Source: Rhodocyclales bacterium (lineage in GTDB: Bacteria > Pseudomonadota > Gammaproteobacteria > Burkholderiales > Rhodocyclaceae). Taken from it: a stretch of DNA of 64,000 bases. The notes below the pieces were generated by a model, which ran no database searches, had not been told where the DNA came from, and was given only the letters and a program-made list of their open reading frames with translations. Made by a program: the position numbers and the translations under genes. Where the stretch lies: the NCBI GenBank assembly GCA_016215645.1, contig JACRIX010000013.1, forward strand, positions 1 to 64,000, given 5' to 3'. This document shows, in pieces, positions 36,632-45,142 of the stretch; within the stretch, counting starts at the first letter, position 1; each line of letters opens with the position of its first letter.

Positions 36632-37732
36632 TTATGCACACCAGGGCCGCGATGTGGCGATGAGGCCGCCCCCCAGACAAACCCTGGATTCATAGACTAC
36701 GAGAGACTGTCCGGGTGTCACCGCCCACTGCGGCGCCGCAAACACGACCTCGCATTCGTCCCCGGAAACGTGCTCGACCTGGCAGGCGGCATCGGGCTGG
36801 CGGTAACGGGTTTTCGCGGCATACACCCAGTGCGTGTGGGGCGCGCGGCCCGCGATCCAGGACAACTCCCGGGCAACCAGGCTCGCCGACTGCAATGCCG
36901 GATGGTCATGCCCCTGCACTACGTATAGAACATTCGCCGCCATATCCTTCGCGGCGGCAAACCAGGGCTCCTCCGGCGCGCCGCGCACGCCGCCGATGCC
37001 AAGGCCTTCGCGCTGCCCCAGCGTGTAATACATCAGCCCCTGATGCATGCCGACAACGCGATCCGTGCCGTGCACGCGTATTTCCCCCGGCTGGCGCGGT
37101 AGATAGCGCGCAAGGAAATCGCGGAAGGGACGCTCGCCGATGAAACAGATGCCGGTCGAATCCTTGCGCGCGTGGTTGGGCAGTCCGGCTTCCTCGGCAA
37201 TGCGTCGCACCTCGCGCTTGTAGAGGTGGCCAACGGGAAACAGCGTCTTCGCCAACTGCGCCTGATTGAGCCGGTGGAGGAAGTAGCTCTGGTCCTTGGT
37301 GCCGTCCTCGGCCTTCAACAATTGCCATTCACCGAGAAATTCGCGCACCTGGGCATAGTGCCCGGTGGCAATCTTGTCGGCGCCGAGGGCCATGGCATGA
37401 TCGAGGAAGGCCTTGAACTTGATCTCGGAATTGCACAGCACGTCCGGATTCGGCGTGCGCCCGGCCTGGTATTCACGCAGGAAGTCGGCGAACACGCGCT
37501 CTCGATACTCGACGGAAAAATTCACTGCCTCGAACTCGATGCCGATCACATCCGCGGCGGCGGCCGCGGCAACCAGATCCTCACGCGTGGAGCAATAGTC
37601 TCCATCGTCATCGTCCTCCCAGTTCTTCATGAACAGGCCGACGACCTCGTAGCCTTCGCGCTTCAGCAACAGCGCGGCAACCGAGGAGTCGACGCCGCCC
37701 GAGAGTCCGACGATGATTTTTCCCTTGCGCAT
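36632..37732 (-). CDS. mnmA: tRNA-specific 2-thiouridylase
   Basis: 366 aa. PP-loop [15 protein letters not shown], catalytic cysteines in VLCNSEIKF and STGICFIGE, and the C-terminal beta-barrel. It adds sulfur to U34 of tRNA-Lys/Glu/Gln. Adjacent nudix gene (3-bp gap) recalls the E. coli nudJ-mnmA pair. Confidence 0.96.
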   Translation of the reverse strand: MRKGKIIVGLSGGVDSSVAALLLKREGYEVVGLFMKNWEDDDDGDYCSTREDLVAAAAAADVIGIEFEAVNFSVEYRERVFADFLREYQAGRTPNPDVLCNSEIKFKAFLDHAMALGADKIATGHYAQVREFLGEWQLLKAEDGTKDQSYFLHRLNQAQLAKTLFPVGHLYKREVRRIAEEAGLPNHARKDSTGICFIGERPFRDFLARYLPRQPGEIRVHGTDRVVGMHQGLMYYTLGQREGLGIGGVRGAPEEPWFAAAKDMAANVLYVVQGHDHPALQSASLVARELSWIAGRAPHTHWVYAAKTRYRQPDAACQVEHVSGDECEVVFAAPQWAVTPGQSLVVYESRVCLGGGLIATSRPWCA

Positions 37733-37735
37733 GGC

Positions 37736-38191
37736 TCAGCCGTAGTGGGTTATCAGTTCGAGGGGGTAGCGCCGTCCGGCGAGGCAGTCCGCGACGCACT
37801 GCCAGACCAGCGGGCTGCGGTGTCGATCGGTGCTGGCGCGAATCTCTTCCGGAGTCATCCAGACCGCCCGAACGATGCCGGTGTCGAGTTTCCGCCCGGG
37901 ATGGTGCTGACCAAGCTCACCGCAGAAGGCAAAACGCAGGTAGGTGATGTCGCCCTGGGGACGCGGCCATTGATAAACGCCGACCAGCGCCGTCGACCGG
38001 AAACCCCACGCGGTTTCCTCCAGTGCTTCCCGCTCGCAAGCCGCGACCAGGGATTCGCCCTGATCCAGGTGGCCGGCCGGTTGGTTGAAGCGCAGACCGT
38101 CCTCGGTCTCCTCCTCGACCAGCAAAAAGCGGCCGTCGCGTTCGATCAGCGCGGCGACGGTGACATTGGGTTTCCAGGCACGATGTTCCAT
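37736..38191 (-). CDS. NUDIX hydrolase (NudJ/YmfB-like)
   Basis: 151 aa. A Nudix box spans GHLDQGESLVAACEREALEE (GX5EX7REUXEEXG-type, continuing TAWG). NudJ removes phosphate from HMP-PP and nucleoside di- and triphosphates. ATG 38191 is used, with GTG 38197 as an alternative. Sits directly upstream of mnmA. Confidence 0.9.
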   Translation of the reverse strand: MEHRAWKPNVTVAALIERDGRFLLVEEETEDGLRFNQPAGHLDQGESLVAACEREALEETAWGFRSTALVGVYQWPRPQGDITYLRFAFCGELGQHHPGRKLDTGIVRAVWMTPEEIRASTDRHRSPLVWQCVADCLAGRRYPLELITHYG

Positions 38192-38252
38192 CCGCACATT
38201 CTAGCGCCTGCTAAAATCTGCCCTTCAATCAACGCAGAGCTGGAGAACCCCC

Positions 38253-39173
38253 ATGTCCATGGCCGACCGTGACGGCTTCATCTGGTACGACGGCAAGCTC
38301 GTGCCCTGGCGCGAAGCGACCACCCACGTGCTGACCCATTCGCTGCACTACGGCCTCGCGGTGTTCGAAGGCGTGCGTGCTTACAAGACGGATGCCGGCA
38401 CGGCGATTTTCCGGCTCAAGGAACACACCGACCGCCTGTTCAACTCGGCGCACATCTATCGCATGCCGATGCCGTATGACAAGGCGACCCTGATCGAAGC
38501 GCACAAGGAAGTCGTGCGCAGCAACCAGCTTGAATCCTGCTACCTGCGGCCGATCGCCTTTTACGGCTCCGAGAAGATGGGCGTCAGCCCGCGCGGCGCA
38601 GCCACCCATGTTTCCATCGCGGCCTGGCCCTGGGGCGCCTACCTCGGCGAGGAGGGCCTGGAGAAGGGCATCCGCGTCAAGACCTCGAGCTTCACCCGCC
38701 ACCACGTGAATGTCTCGATGTGCCGTGCCAAGTATGCCGGCACCTACGCCAATTCGATTCTCGCCAACATGGAAGCCACCGACGACGGCTACGACGAGGC
38801 GCTGCTCCTCGACGTGGACGGCTTCGTCGCCGAGGGCGCCGGCGAGAACCTGTTCGTCGTCAAGGATGGCCAGATCTACGAACCGGAGATCGCCTCGGCC
38901 CTGATCGGCATCACGCGCGCCACGGTGCACACGCTGGCCAGGGAACTCGGCTACAGCGTAATTTCGAAACGCCTGACGCGCGACGATATCTATATCGCCG
39001 ACGAAGCCTTCTTCACCGGCACCGCCGCCGAGGTCACCCCGATTCGCGAACTCGACAACCGCACGATCGGCGCCGGCAGCCGCGGTCCGATCACGGCAAA
39101 AATCCAGAGCCTGTTCTTCGACGTGGTCAACGGCAAGGTGCCGGCCCACGCCGACTGGCTCAGCTACGTTTGA
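38253..39173 (+). CDS. ilvE: Branched-chain amino acid aminotransferase
   Basis: 306 aa fold-IV PLP enzyme. WRxAxTHVLTHSLHYGLAVFEG at the N-terminus, PLP lysine in CRAKYAGTYANS (about residue 160), and DGFVAEGAGENLF and FFTGTAAEVTPI for cofactor and substrate. It interconverts Val, Leu, Ile and their keto acids. A GGAG lies 9 bp before ATG. Confidence 0.96.
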   Translation: MSMADRDGFIWYDGKLVPWREATTHVLTHSLHYGLAVFEGVRAYKTDAGTAIFRLKEHTDRLFNSAHIYRMPMPYDKATLIEAHKEVVRSNQLESCYLRPIAFYGSEKMGVSPRGAATHVSIAAWPWGAYLGEEGLEKGIRVKTSSFTRHHVNVSMCRAKYAGTYANSILANMEATDDGYDEALLLDVDGFVAEGAGENLFVVKDGQIYEPEIASALIGITRATVHTLARELGYSVISKRLTRDDIYIADEAFFTGTAAEVTPIRELDNRTIGAGSRGPITAKIQSLFFDVVNGKVPAHADWLSYV

Positions 39174-39191
39174 TTTCCGAGGAATACCGCG

Positions 39192-39398
39192 ATGTCCACA
39201 GTTGACGAAACCAGGCGCCAGATCGACGTCACCGCCCACGACCTGCCACTCGCCTGCCCGCGCCCCGGCGCGCCACTCTGGGCACGCCACCCGAAGGTCT
39301 ATATCGACCTGCTGAAAGCTGCCAACGGCGAGGCGGCCTGCCCCTATTGCGGCACGCAGTATCGCTTCACGGGCGAGCGGCCCAAGGGCCATCACTAA
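39192..39398 (+). CDS. CHCC zinc-finger domain protein
   Basis: 68 aa. Metal ligands are in LACPRPG, WARHPKVYI and CPYCGTQYRF: C...H...CxxC, the zf-CHCC fold shared with mitochondrial NDUFS6. In betaproteobacteria it often follows ilvE and precedes waaF, as here. Role unknown. Confidence 0.85.
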   Translation: MSTVDETRRQIDVTAHDLPLACPRPGAPLWARHPKVYIDLLKAANGEAACPYCGTQYRFTGERPKGHH

Positions 39399-39432
39399 GC
39401 CCGCGCACGGCAGTTCCCCCGCTTTTTCCGGC

Positions 39433-40419
39433 GTGAAGATCCTTGTCGTCGCTCCCTCCTGGATCGGCGACACGATCATCGCCCAGCCGCTGCTGAGCCT
39501 GATCAAGCAGCGCAGTCCGGCGGCACGGATCGAGGTTTTCGCCGCCGACTGGTGTGCGCCGCTGCTGGCGCGCATGCCCGAGGTCGACGCGGTGGTCGCC
39601 AACCCTTTCGGCCATGGCGCATTCAGTTTCGCCGCGCGCCGCAGCCTTGGCCGCCGTCTCGCCAGCGCCGACTATGCCGCGGCCTTCGTCCTGCCGAACT
39701 CCTGGAAATCCGCGCTGGTGCCCTTCTTCGCCGGCATTCCGCGCCGTATCGGCTATCAGGGCGAAGCGCGCTACCTGCTGCTCAATGAGCGCCACACGCT
39801 CGACATGGCGGCCCTCCCCTTGCAGGTTCAGCGCTATGCCGCACTTGCCGGGCCCCTGCCGGAGAAGTTGCCGCAACCCCACCTGGGTTCCACTGCCGAG
39901 CAGCAGCGCTATACACGATTAGCGCTCGGCCTGCCGCTCGACGCCGCACCGGCGGTTTTCTGTCCGGGCGCGGAGTACGGCCCGGCCAAGCGCTGGCCGG
40001 CAAGACACTTTGCCGCCCTGGCACAGCTCGTCGCCAGCCCGGAAAATCCCGCCTGGCTGATCGGCTCGGCCAAGGACCATGCCGTCGGCGCGGAAATCGA
40101 AACGCTGGCCGCAGGCAGCGCCATCAATCTCTGTGGCCGCAGTTCGTTGGAGCAGGCCATCGACCTGATCGCCTCGGCGCGCTGCGTAGTCAGCAATGAC
40201 TCCGGCTTGATGCACGTCGCCGCCGCACTCGATAAGCCCATGGTGGCCTTGTATGGCTCCTCCTCTCCCGCCTACACGCCGCCGCTGTCGCCACGTGCCA
40301 GAATCCTTGCACGCGATCTCGACTGTAGCCCCTGCTTCAAGCGCGAGTGCCCGCTCGGACATTTCGACTGCATGAACGGCCTTGCGCCACAGCAGGTGGC
40401 CGACGCCATGGACGCCTGA
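39433..40419 (+). CDS. waaF: ADP-heptose:LPS heptosyltransferase II
   Basis: 328 aa GT9 glycosyltransferase. MKILVVAPSWIGDTIIAQPLL, FCPGAEYGPAKRWP and VSNDSGLMHVAAAL. It adds the second heptose to the LPS inner core. GTG start. Carries an iterated 10-mer (RLASADYA). Confidence 0.95.
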   Translation: MKILVVAPSWIGDTIIAQPLLSLIKQRSPAARIEVFAADWCAPLLARMPEVDAVVANPFGHGAFSFAARRSLGRRLASADYAAAFVLPNSWKSALVPFFAGIPRRIGYQGEARYLLLNERHTLDMAALPLQVQRYAALAGPLPEKLPQPHLGSTAEQQRYTRLALGLPLDAAPAVFCPGAEYGPAKRWPARHFAALAQLVASPENPAWLIGSAKDHAVGAEIETLAAGSAINLCGRSSLEQAIDLIASARCVVSNDSGLMHVAAALDKPMVALYGSSSPAYTPPLSPRARILARDLDCSPCFKRECPLGHFDCMNGLAPQQVADAMDA

Positions 40420-40421
40420 CC

Positions 40422-40847
40422 ATGCCCAGCCAGAAGATTTTCGCCACGCCGCAGGATGCCGAGGCCGCGTTCTATGAGGCCCTGGAACGCTGCGACGCCG
40501 ATTCCATGATGGCCGTCTGGGCCGAGGACGAAGAGGTCACCTGCATCCACCCCGGCGGACCACGCCTGGTCGGCTACGCGACAATCCGCGATGCCTGGCG
40601 CAACATCTTCGCCAACGGCATGCGCCTGAGGTTGCGCCTATCGCAGGCCACCACGGTCAGTACGCCGTTCGCCGTGGTCAGCACCGTGCTCGAATACTTT
40701 TCGACCGAGGACGACCGGGCCGTCAGCGCGCCGGTGGTAGCCACCAATGTCTATGTCCGCGGCGCGGTTGGCTGGCGCATGGTGGCGCACCACGCCTCGG
40801 CAGTGCCCCCGACCAGCATCAACGACGATTCGCGCATCCTGCATTGA
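40422..40847 (+). CDS. SnoaL-like / NTF2-fold protein
   Basis: 141 aa. Nuclear-transport-factor-like cone: AFYEALERCDADSMMAVWAE, then CIHPGGPRLVGYATIRDAWR and the C-terminal WRMVAHHAS. Function unknown. It begins 2 bp after waaF and its stop overlaps the next gene's TTG. Confidence 0.82.
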   Translation: MPSQKIFATPQDAEAAFYEALERCDADSMMAVWAEDEEVTCIHPGGPRLVGYATIRDAWRNIFANGMRLRLRLSQATTVSTPFAVVSTVLEYFSTEDDRAVSAPVVATNVYVRGAVGWRMVAHHASAVPPTSINDDSRILH

Positions 40848-41821
40848 GCGCGCCGAACTACCGGGCGCCGGCCTGGCTTCCCGGTGGCCATGCCCAGACG
40901 ATCTGGCCCTTGCTGATCAAGGGACCGCTGCCGGCCTACCGGCGCGAGCGTTGGGATACACCGGACGGTGATTTTATCGATCTGGACTGGGTCGATGGCA
41001 AGCCCGGGGCGCCCTGCCTGGTCCTGTTCCATGGTCTCGAAGGCAATTCGCGCAGTCACTACGCACGACGGCTGATGCACGCGGCAGGCAAGCAGGGCTG
41101 GCATGGCGTGGTGATCCACTTCCGCGGCTGCTCCGGCGAAGCCAACCGCCTGGCACGCGCCTACCATTCCGGAGACTCGGCGGAAATCGACTGGATCCTG
41201 CGCCGTTTGAAGACAAATGGCCATTCCGTTCTGTTCGCTACCGGCATTTCCCTGGGCGGCAATGCGCTGCTGAAATGGGCTGCGGAGCTGGGCGACACGC
41301 CGGATAGCCCGGTCAATGCCATCGCCGCGATCAGCGCCCCACTCGATCTCGCCGCCGCCAACGACGCACTGTCCGCAGGCTTCAACCTGGTCTATGCGCG
41401 CCACTTCCTGCGTACCCTGATTCCGGCCGCCCGGGCCAAACACCTGCGCTTTCCGGGACGCTTCGACCTGAGCCGCGCGCTGGCTTCCCGAACCCTGCGC
41501 GACTTCGACGACGCGGTAACGGCCCCCCTGCACGGCTTTGCCGGGGCCGACGATTACTACGCACGCAGCAGTGCCGGCCCGCTGCTCGGCACCATCCGCC
41601 TGCCGACCTTGCTGCTGCATGCGCTCAACGACCCCTTCCTGCCACCGGCCGCCCTGCCACGGCCGGAGTGCCTGCCACCGGCCGTGAAGTTGGAACTCCT
41701 TGACCAGGGCGGGCATGTCGGCTTTGTGCACGGCCTGCCACCGGGCCGTGTGGACTGGATGCCGGAACGGGTGGTGGCGCATTTCGTCGCGCATCGCCCC
41801 GACGCAACGAGCATGCGATAA
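40844..41821 (+). CDS. YheT-family alpha/beta hydrolase
   Basis: 325 aa. PGGHAQTIWPLL, oxyanion LFHGLEGNSRSHY, HFRGCSGEAN, nucleophile GISLGGNALLKW and C-terminal His in GGHVGFV: the YheT/Eco- or ABHD1-3-like group. The start is TTG overlapping the SnoaL stop (TTGA), the only start that avoids truncating the conserved PGGHAQT block. Confidence 0.88.
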   Translation: MSAPNYRAPAWLPGGHAQTIWPLLIKGPLPAYRRERWDTPDGDFIDLDWVDGKPGAPCLVLFHGLEGNSRSHYARRLMHAAGKQGWHGVVIHFRGCSGEANRLARAYHSGDSAEIDWILRRLKTNGHSVLFATGISLGGNALLKWAAELGDTPDSPVNAIAAISAPLDLAAANDALSAGFNLVYARHFLRTLIPAARAKHLRFPGRFDLSRALASRTLRDFDDAVTAPLHGFAGADDYYARSSAGPLLGTIRLPTLLLHALNDPFLPPAALPRPECLPPAVKLELLDQGGHVGFVHGLPPGRVDWMPERVVAHFVAHRPDATSMR

Positions 41822-41850
41822 TCCGGCACCTTCCGTCCGAGTCACACGTC

Positions 41851-43233
41851 ATGCAAGCACCGGCACCCGAGATCTTCAAGGCCTATGACATCCGCGGCAT
41901 CGTCCGCAGCACGCTGACGGCCGACGTGGTGCGCCAGATCGGACTGGCGCTGGGCAGCGAAGCCGTGGCGCGCGGGGTCAAGGCCATTGCCATCGGGCGT
42001 GACGGCCGGCTGTCGGGCCCCGAATTGGCCGGGGCGCTGGCCTCCGGCATCACCCATACCGGCGTCGATGTGATCGACATCGGCCGCGTGCCGACGCCGA
42101 TGAGCTACTTTGCCGCCCACGAACTGGGCACCGACAGCTGCGTTTCGGTAACGGGAAGCCATAATCCGCCGGAATACAACGGGCTGAAGATGGTCCTTGC
42201 CGGCCAGACCCTGTACGGCGACATGATCCAGGACTTGGCTCGCCGTATCGCCAGCGCCGACTTCTGCGAGGGCCGCGGCGTAGTGCGCCACGCCAGCGTG
42301 CGCCAGAGCTACATCGATCGCATCGTCGGCGATGTCAAGCTGGCGCGACCAATGAAGATCGTCATCGATTGCGGCAATGGCGTTGCCGGCAGCGTCGCGC
42401 CGGAGCTGTTCCGCCGCATGGGCTGCACCGTAATCCCGTTGTATTGCGAGGTGGACGGAAATTTCCCCAACCACCATCCCGATCCCTCCAAGCCCGAAAA
42501 CCTCGAAGACCTCCAGCGTGCCTTGCGTGAAGGCGACGCCGAGCTGGGCCTCGCCTTCGACGGAGACGGCGACCGCCTCGGCGTGGTCACCCGAGATGGC
42601 GAAATCATCTACCCCGACCGGCAGCTGATGCTGTTCGCCGCCGATGTCCTGACACGCAATCCCGGCGCCCAGATCATTTATGACGTCAAGTGCTCGCGCT
42701 GGGTCGCCGAATCGATCCGCCTCCAGGGCGGCGAACCGCTGATGTGGAACACCGGTCACGCGCTGATCAAGACCAAACTCAGGGAAACCGCTGCCCCGCT
42801 GGCCGGCGAAATGAGCGGTCACATGTTCTTCAAGGAGCGCTGGTATGGCTTCGACGATGGGCTCTATGCCGGCGCGCGCCTGCTCGAAATCGTTTCGCGC
42901 TGGGCCGACGCCGGCTGGCCGCTGAAAAATCTGCCCAATGCCATTTCCACGCCGGAGCTCAACCTGAAGATGCAGGAAGGCGAACCGCACGAACTGGTGG
43001 CCAGGCTGCGCAAGCAAGGCGGGAAGCTGCTGCCCGGCGCACGCAAACTGATCCTGATCGACGGCGTGCGCGCCGAATATGCCGACGGCTTTGGCCTGGC
43101 ACGCGCCTCGAACACTACGCCGGTAGTCGTTCTGCGCTTCGAGGCGGACAATCAGGCCGCGCTCGACCGTATCCGGACGGAGTTCCGCTCGGCGTTGACG
43201 GCGGCCTGGCCAGGCCTGCGCATCGACTTTTAG
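41851..43233 (+). CDS. Phosphomannomutase / phosphoglucomutase
   Basis: 460 aa, AlgC/ManB type. Active serine in TGSHNPPEYNG, metal loop DGDGDRLGV, and sugar-binding GEMSGHMFF. It interconverts hexose 6- and 1-phosphates for LPS or exopolysaccharide precursors, fitting waaF nearby. It ends in TAG that is also the first base block of an inverted repeat. An iterated 10-mer lies at 42253 (IASADF). Confidence 0.93.
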   Translation: MQAPAPEIFKAYDIRGIVRSTLTADVVRQIGLALGSEAVARGVKAIAIGRDGRLSGPELAGALASGITHTGVDVIDIGRVPTPMSYFAAHELGTDSCVSVTGSHNPPEYNGLKMVLAGQTLYGDMIQDLARRIASADFCEGRGVVRHASVRQSYIDRIVGDVKLARPMKIVIDCGNGVAGSVAPELFRRMGCTVIPLYCEVDGNFPNHHPDPSKPENLEDLQRALREGDAELGLAFDGDGDRLGVVTRDGEIIYPDRQLMLFAADVLTRNPGAQIIYDVKCSRWVAESIRLQGGEPLMWNTGHALIKTKLRETAAPLAGEMSGHMFFKERWYGFDDGLYAGARLLEIVSRWADAGWPLKNLPNAISTPELNLKMQEGEPHELVARLRKQGGKLLPGARKLILIDGVRAEYADGFGLARASNTTPVVVLRFEADNQAALDRIRTEFRSALTAAWPGLRIDF

Positions 43234-43283
43234 GGTCTGGTCTCATTCAGGTGACGGCTGCGACTGAATGAGATCAGACCCTA
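43231..43283. repeat. 20-bp inverted repeat between convergent genes
   Basis: TAGGGTCTGGTCTCATTCAG (43231-43250) and its complement at 43264-43283, one G/T mismatch, loop 13 nt. The GGGTCTGATCTCATTC core looks like a REP-type palindrome linked to Y1/RAYT transposases elsewhere. It likely serves as a bidirectional terminator for the mutase and the glycosyltransferase. Both stop codons fall in its ends. Confidence 0.75.
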
Positions 43284-45128
43284 GGTTTCCCGCGCCACCA
43301 TCAAGGGCCGAGTACCGCGACCCGAGCCATGGTCGCTCCAGATCAGTCGCAGCAGGGATTCGAAATCACGCGCAAACGCTGCGGTATCGAAAAGCGGCGT
43401 TTGCAACCGGTTGCGTGCCAGCCTCGATCGCCGATCGGCCATGGCCTCCGGGTCACGCGCCAGGGTGACCGCCCGTTGCACGTAGGCGTCGAAATCGTCA
43501 ACCACCAGCCCGGGCATGTCGCAGGCCTGCAGCAGGCTGGCGGCAACACGGCTGGAAAACGTTGCGCCGGCTCGCGTCAGCACCGGCACGCCGCACCAGA
43601 GTGCGTCACTGGCCGTGGTATGGGCGCCATAGGGAAAGGTATCCAGTACCAGATCGGCCAGCGACAAACGCGCGAGATGCGCCTCTTGCGGCAAATGCCC
43701 GGCGAATATCAGCCGCCCGGCGGCGATGCCATGTTCCTCTGCGCACGCCATCAGTCGGGCGCGGGCCCCGGCATCGCCGTCCAGCAACCACAGCACGGAC
43801 CCCGGCACCTGAAGAAGAATCTGGCACCAGGCGGCAAATACCTCGTCGGATATCTTCAGGAATCGATTGAAGCAGCTGAAGACAAAACCCGTTTCCGGCA
43901 GGCCCGCATCACGCCGCGAGGGTATCGCCCCGATGACTCTTGATCGATCATTGGGCTGATAGCTATGCGGCATCAGGGCAAGCGTCTCGGCATAGTGCTC
44001 CGCGTCCTCCGGCGGCGTCACCACGGCATCGCCGATCAGGTAATCGGCCAGTTGCCGGCTGCCCATCGTTGCCGGGTAGCCCAGCCAGTTGATCTGCACC
44101 GCCGCCGGGCGCCAGGCCAGCGCTGCGGATCGGGTGTTGCCGGTCCAGCCATTGAGATCGATCAGGATATCGATTTCCTGGGCATGGATGTAAGCGGCGG
44201 TCTGTGGCACATCAAGGCCAACCAGGTCATGGAAGGCATCACAGGCGGCAAGCCAGCGCCGCCGTTTGTCGCCGTCGTCCCGAGGGCCGTAGGAAAACGC
44301 GTGCACGTCGAACGCATCGTGATCATGGTGCTCGATCATCCCAGTGGCCAGGCGCGACGTGGCATGCTCGTGAAAGATGTCGCCGAAGTAGCCGATCCGC
44401 AAGCGCCTTGCGGACGCTCCGCCGGGCTGCCTCGGCGCCAGCGTTTGCGGGGGAAGCAGCGACTGGCAAAAACGCGCTGAAAGCGCAAGCTGCTCGACCG
44501 GACCGATTTCGCCAAGCAACAGGAAAGTAAAGGGTTCGGCGGGTACCCCACCGCCGGACAACAAGTGCCGGCAGCGCGCAACGAGATCCGACCTGTCATG
44601 CCAATCGCAACGTTCCAGCCGGCAGGACAGCAGTTGCGACAGCAGCTGAAGATCGGCCTCCCCCCCGACGGAACGCGAGACGACCGTCTCAAGGCACGCG
44701 GCGGCATCCGCCGGCAAACCACCGTCGGCCAAGGCAAAGCCCGCCAGCCGGAGGGCGGAAAGCTGTTCCGGACCGGCTAGGCCGGCGGCCCGCTGAAATG
44801 CCTTGGCCGCCGCCCGATGATCCGCGCGCAGATAGCGCAGCGACCCCAGTTGCATCCACGCTTCCTGATCCAGCGGATCAAGCGTGCAAACGCGCTCGAA
44901 GGCCGCCTCGGCTTGGCGGTCGCGTCCGCTCGAGCGCAGCAGATGACCCAGATTGAAGTGAAGTTGTGCACTCTCGGGGATGGCGGCAATCCCCGATCGC
45001 AGCGCCGCCTCCGCGCTATCGATGCTGCCCAGGGCAAAGTACTCGGCCGCCAGGGCCGACCAGGCGTCCTGGTTCACAGGGTCCGCCGCGCAAGCGAGGC
45101 GGAGTGAATCGATCGCGTCTGTCGACAC
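43281..45128 (-). CDS. OGT/SPINDLY-like glycosyltransferase (TPR + GT41)
   Basis: About 615 aa. The N-terminal third has tetratricopeptide units (e.g. AWSALAAEYFALGSIDSAE, LHFNLGHLLRSSGRDRQAE). The rest matches glycosyltransferase family 41: RRLRIGYFGDIFHEHATSR, DILIDLNGWTGNTR, NWLGYPATMGS, VFSCFNRFLKISDEVFAAW, and DTFPYGAHTTASDALW for UDP-sugar binding. Substrate unknown (protein Ser/Thr O-linked sugar or flagellin/adhesin). Start uncertain: GTG 45128 is used; TTG 45164 overlaps alaS. It follows alaS by 14 bp. Confidence 0.85.
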   Translation of the reverse strand: MSTDAIDSLRLACAADPVNQDAWSALAAEYFALGSIDSAEAALRSGIAAIPESAQLHFNLGHLLRSSGRDRQAEAAFERVCTLDPLDQEAWMQLGSLRYLRADHRAAAKAFQRAAGLAGPEQLSALRLAGFALADGGLPADAAACLETVVSRSVGGEADLQLLSQLLSCRLERCDWHDRSDLVARCRHLLSGGGVPAEPFTFLLLGEIGPVEQLALSARFCQSLLPPQTLAPRQPGGASARRLRIGYFGDIFHEHATSRLATGMIEHHDHDAFDVHAFSYGPRDDGDKRRRWLAACDAFHDLVGLDVPQTAAYIHAQEIDILIDLNGWTGNTRSAALAWRPAAVQINWLGYPATMGSRQLADYLIGDAVVTPPEDAEHYAETLALMPHSYQPNDRSRVIGAIPSRRDAGLPETGFVFSCFNRFLKISDEVFAAWCQILLQVPGSVLWLLDGDAGARARLMACAEEHGIAAGRLIFAGHLPQEAHLARLSLADLVLDTFPYGAHTTASDALWCGVPVLTRAGATFSSRVAASLLQACDMPGLVVDDFDAYVQRAVTLARDPEAMADRRSRLARNRLQTPLFDTAAFARDFESLLRLIWSDHGSGRGTRPLMVARET

Positions 45129-45142
45129 CCCTGCGGCCGCGC

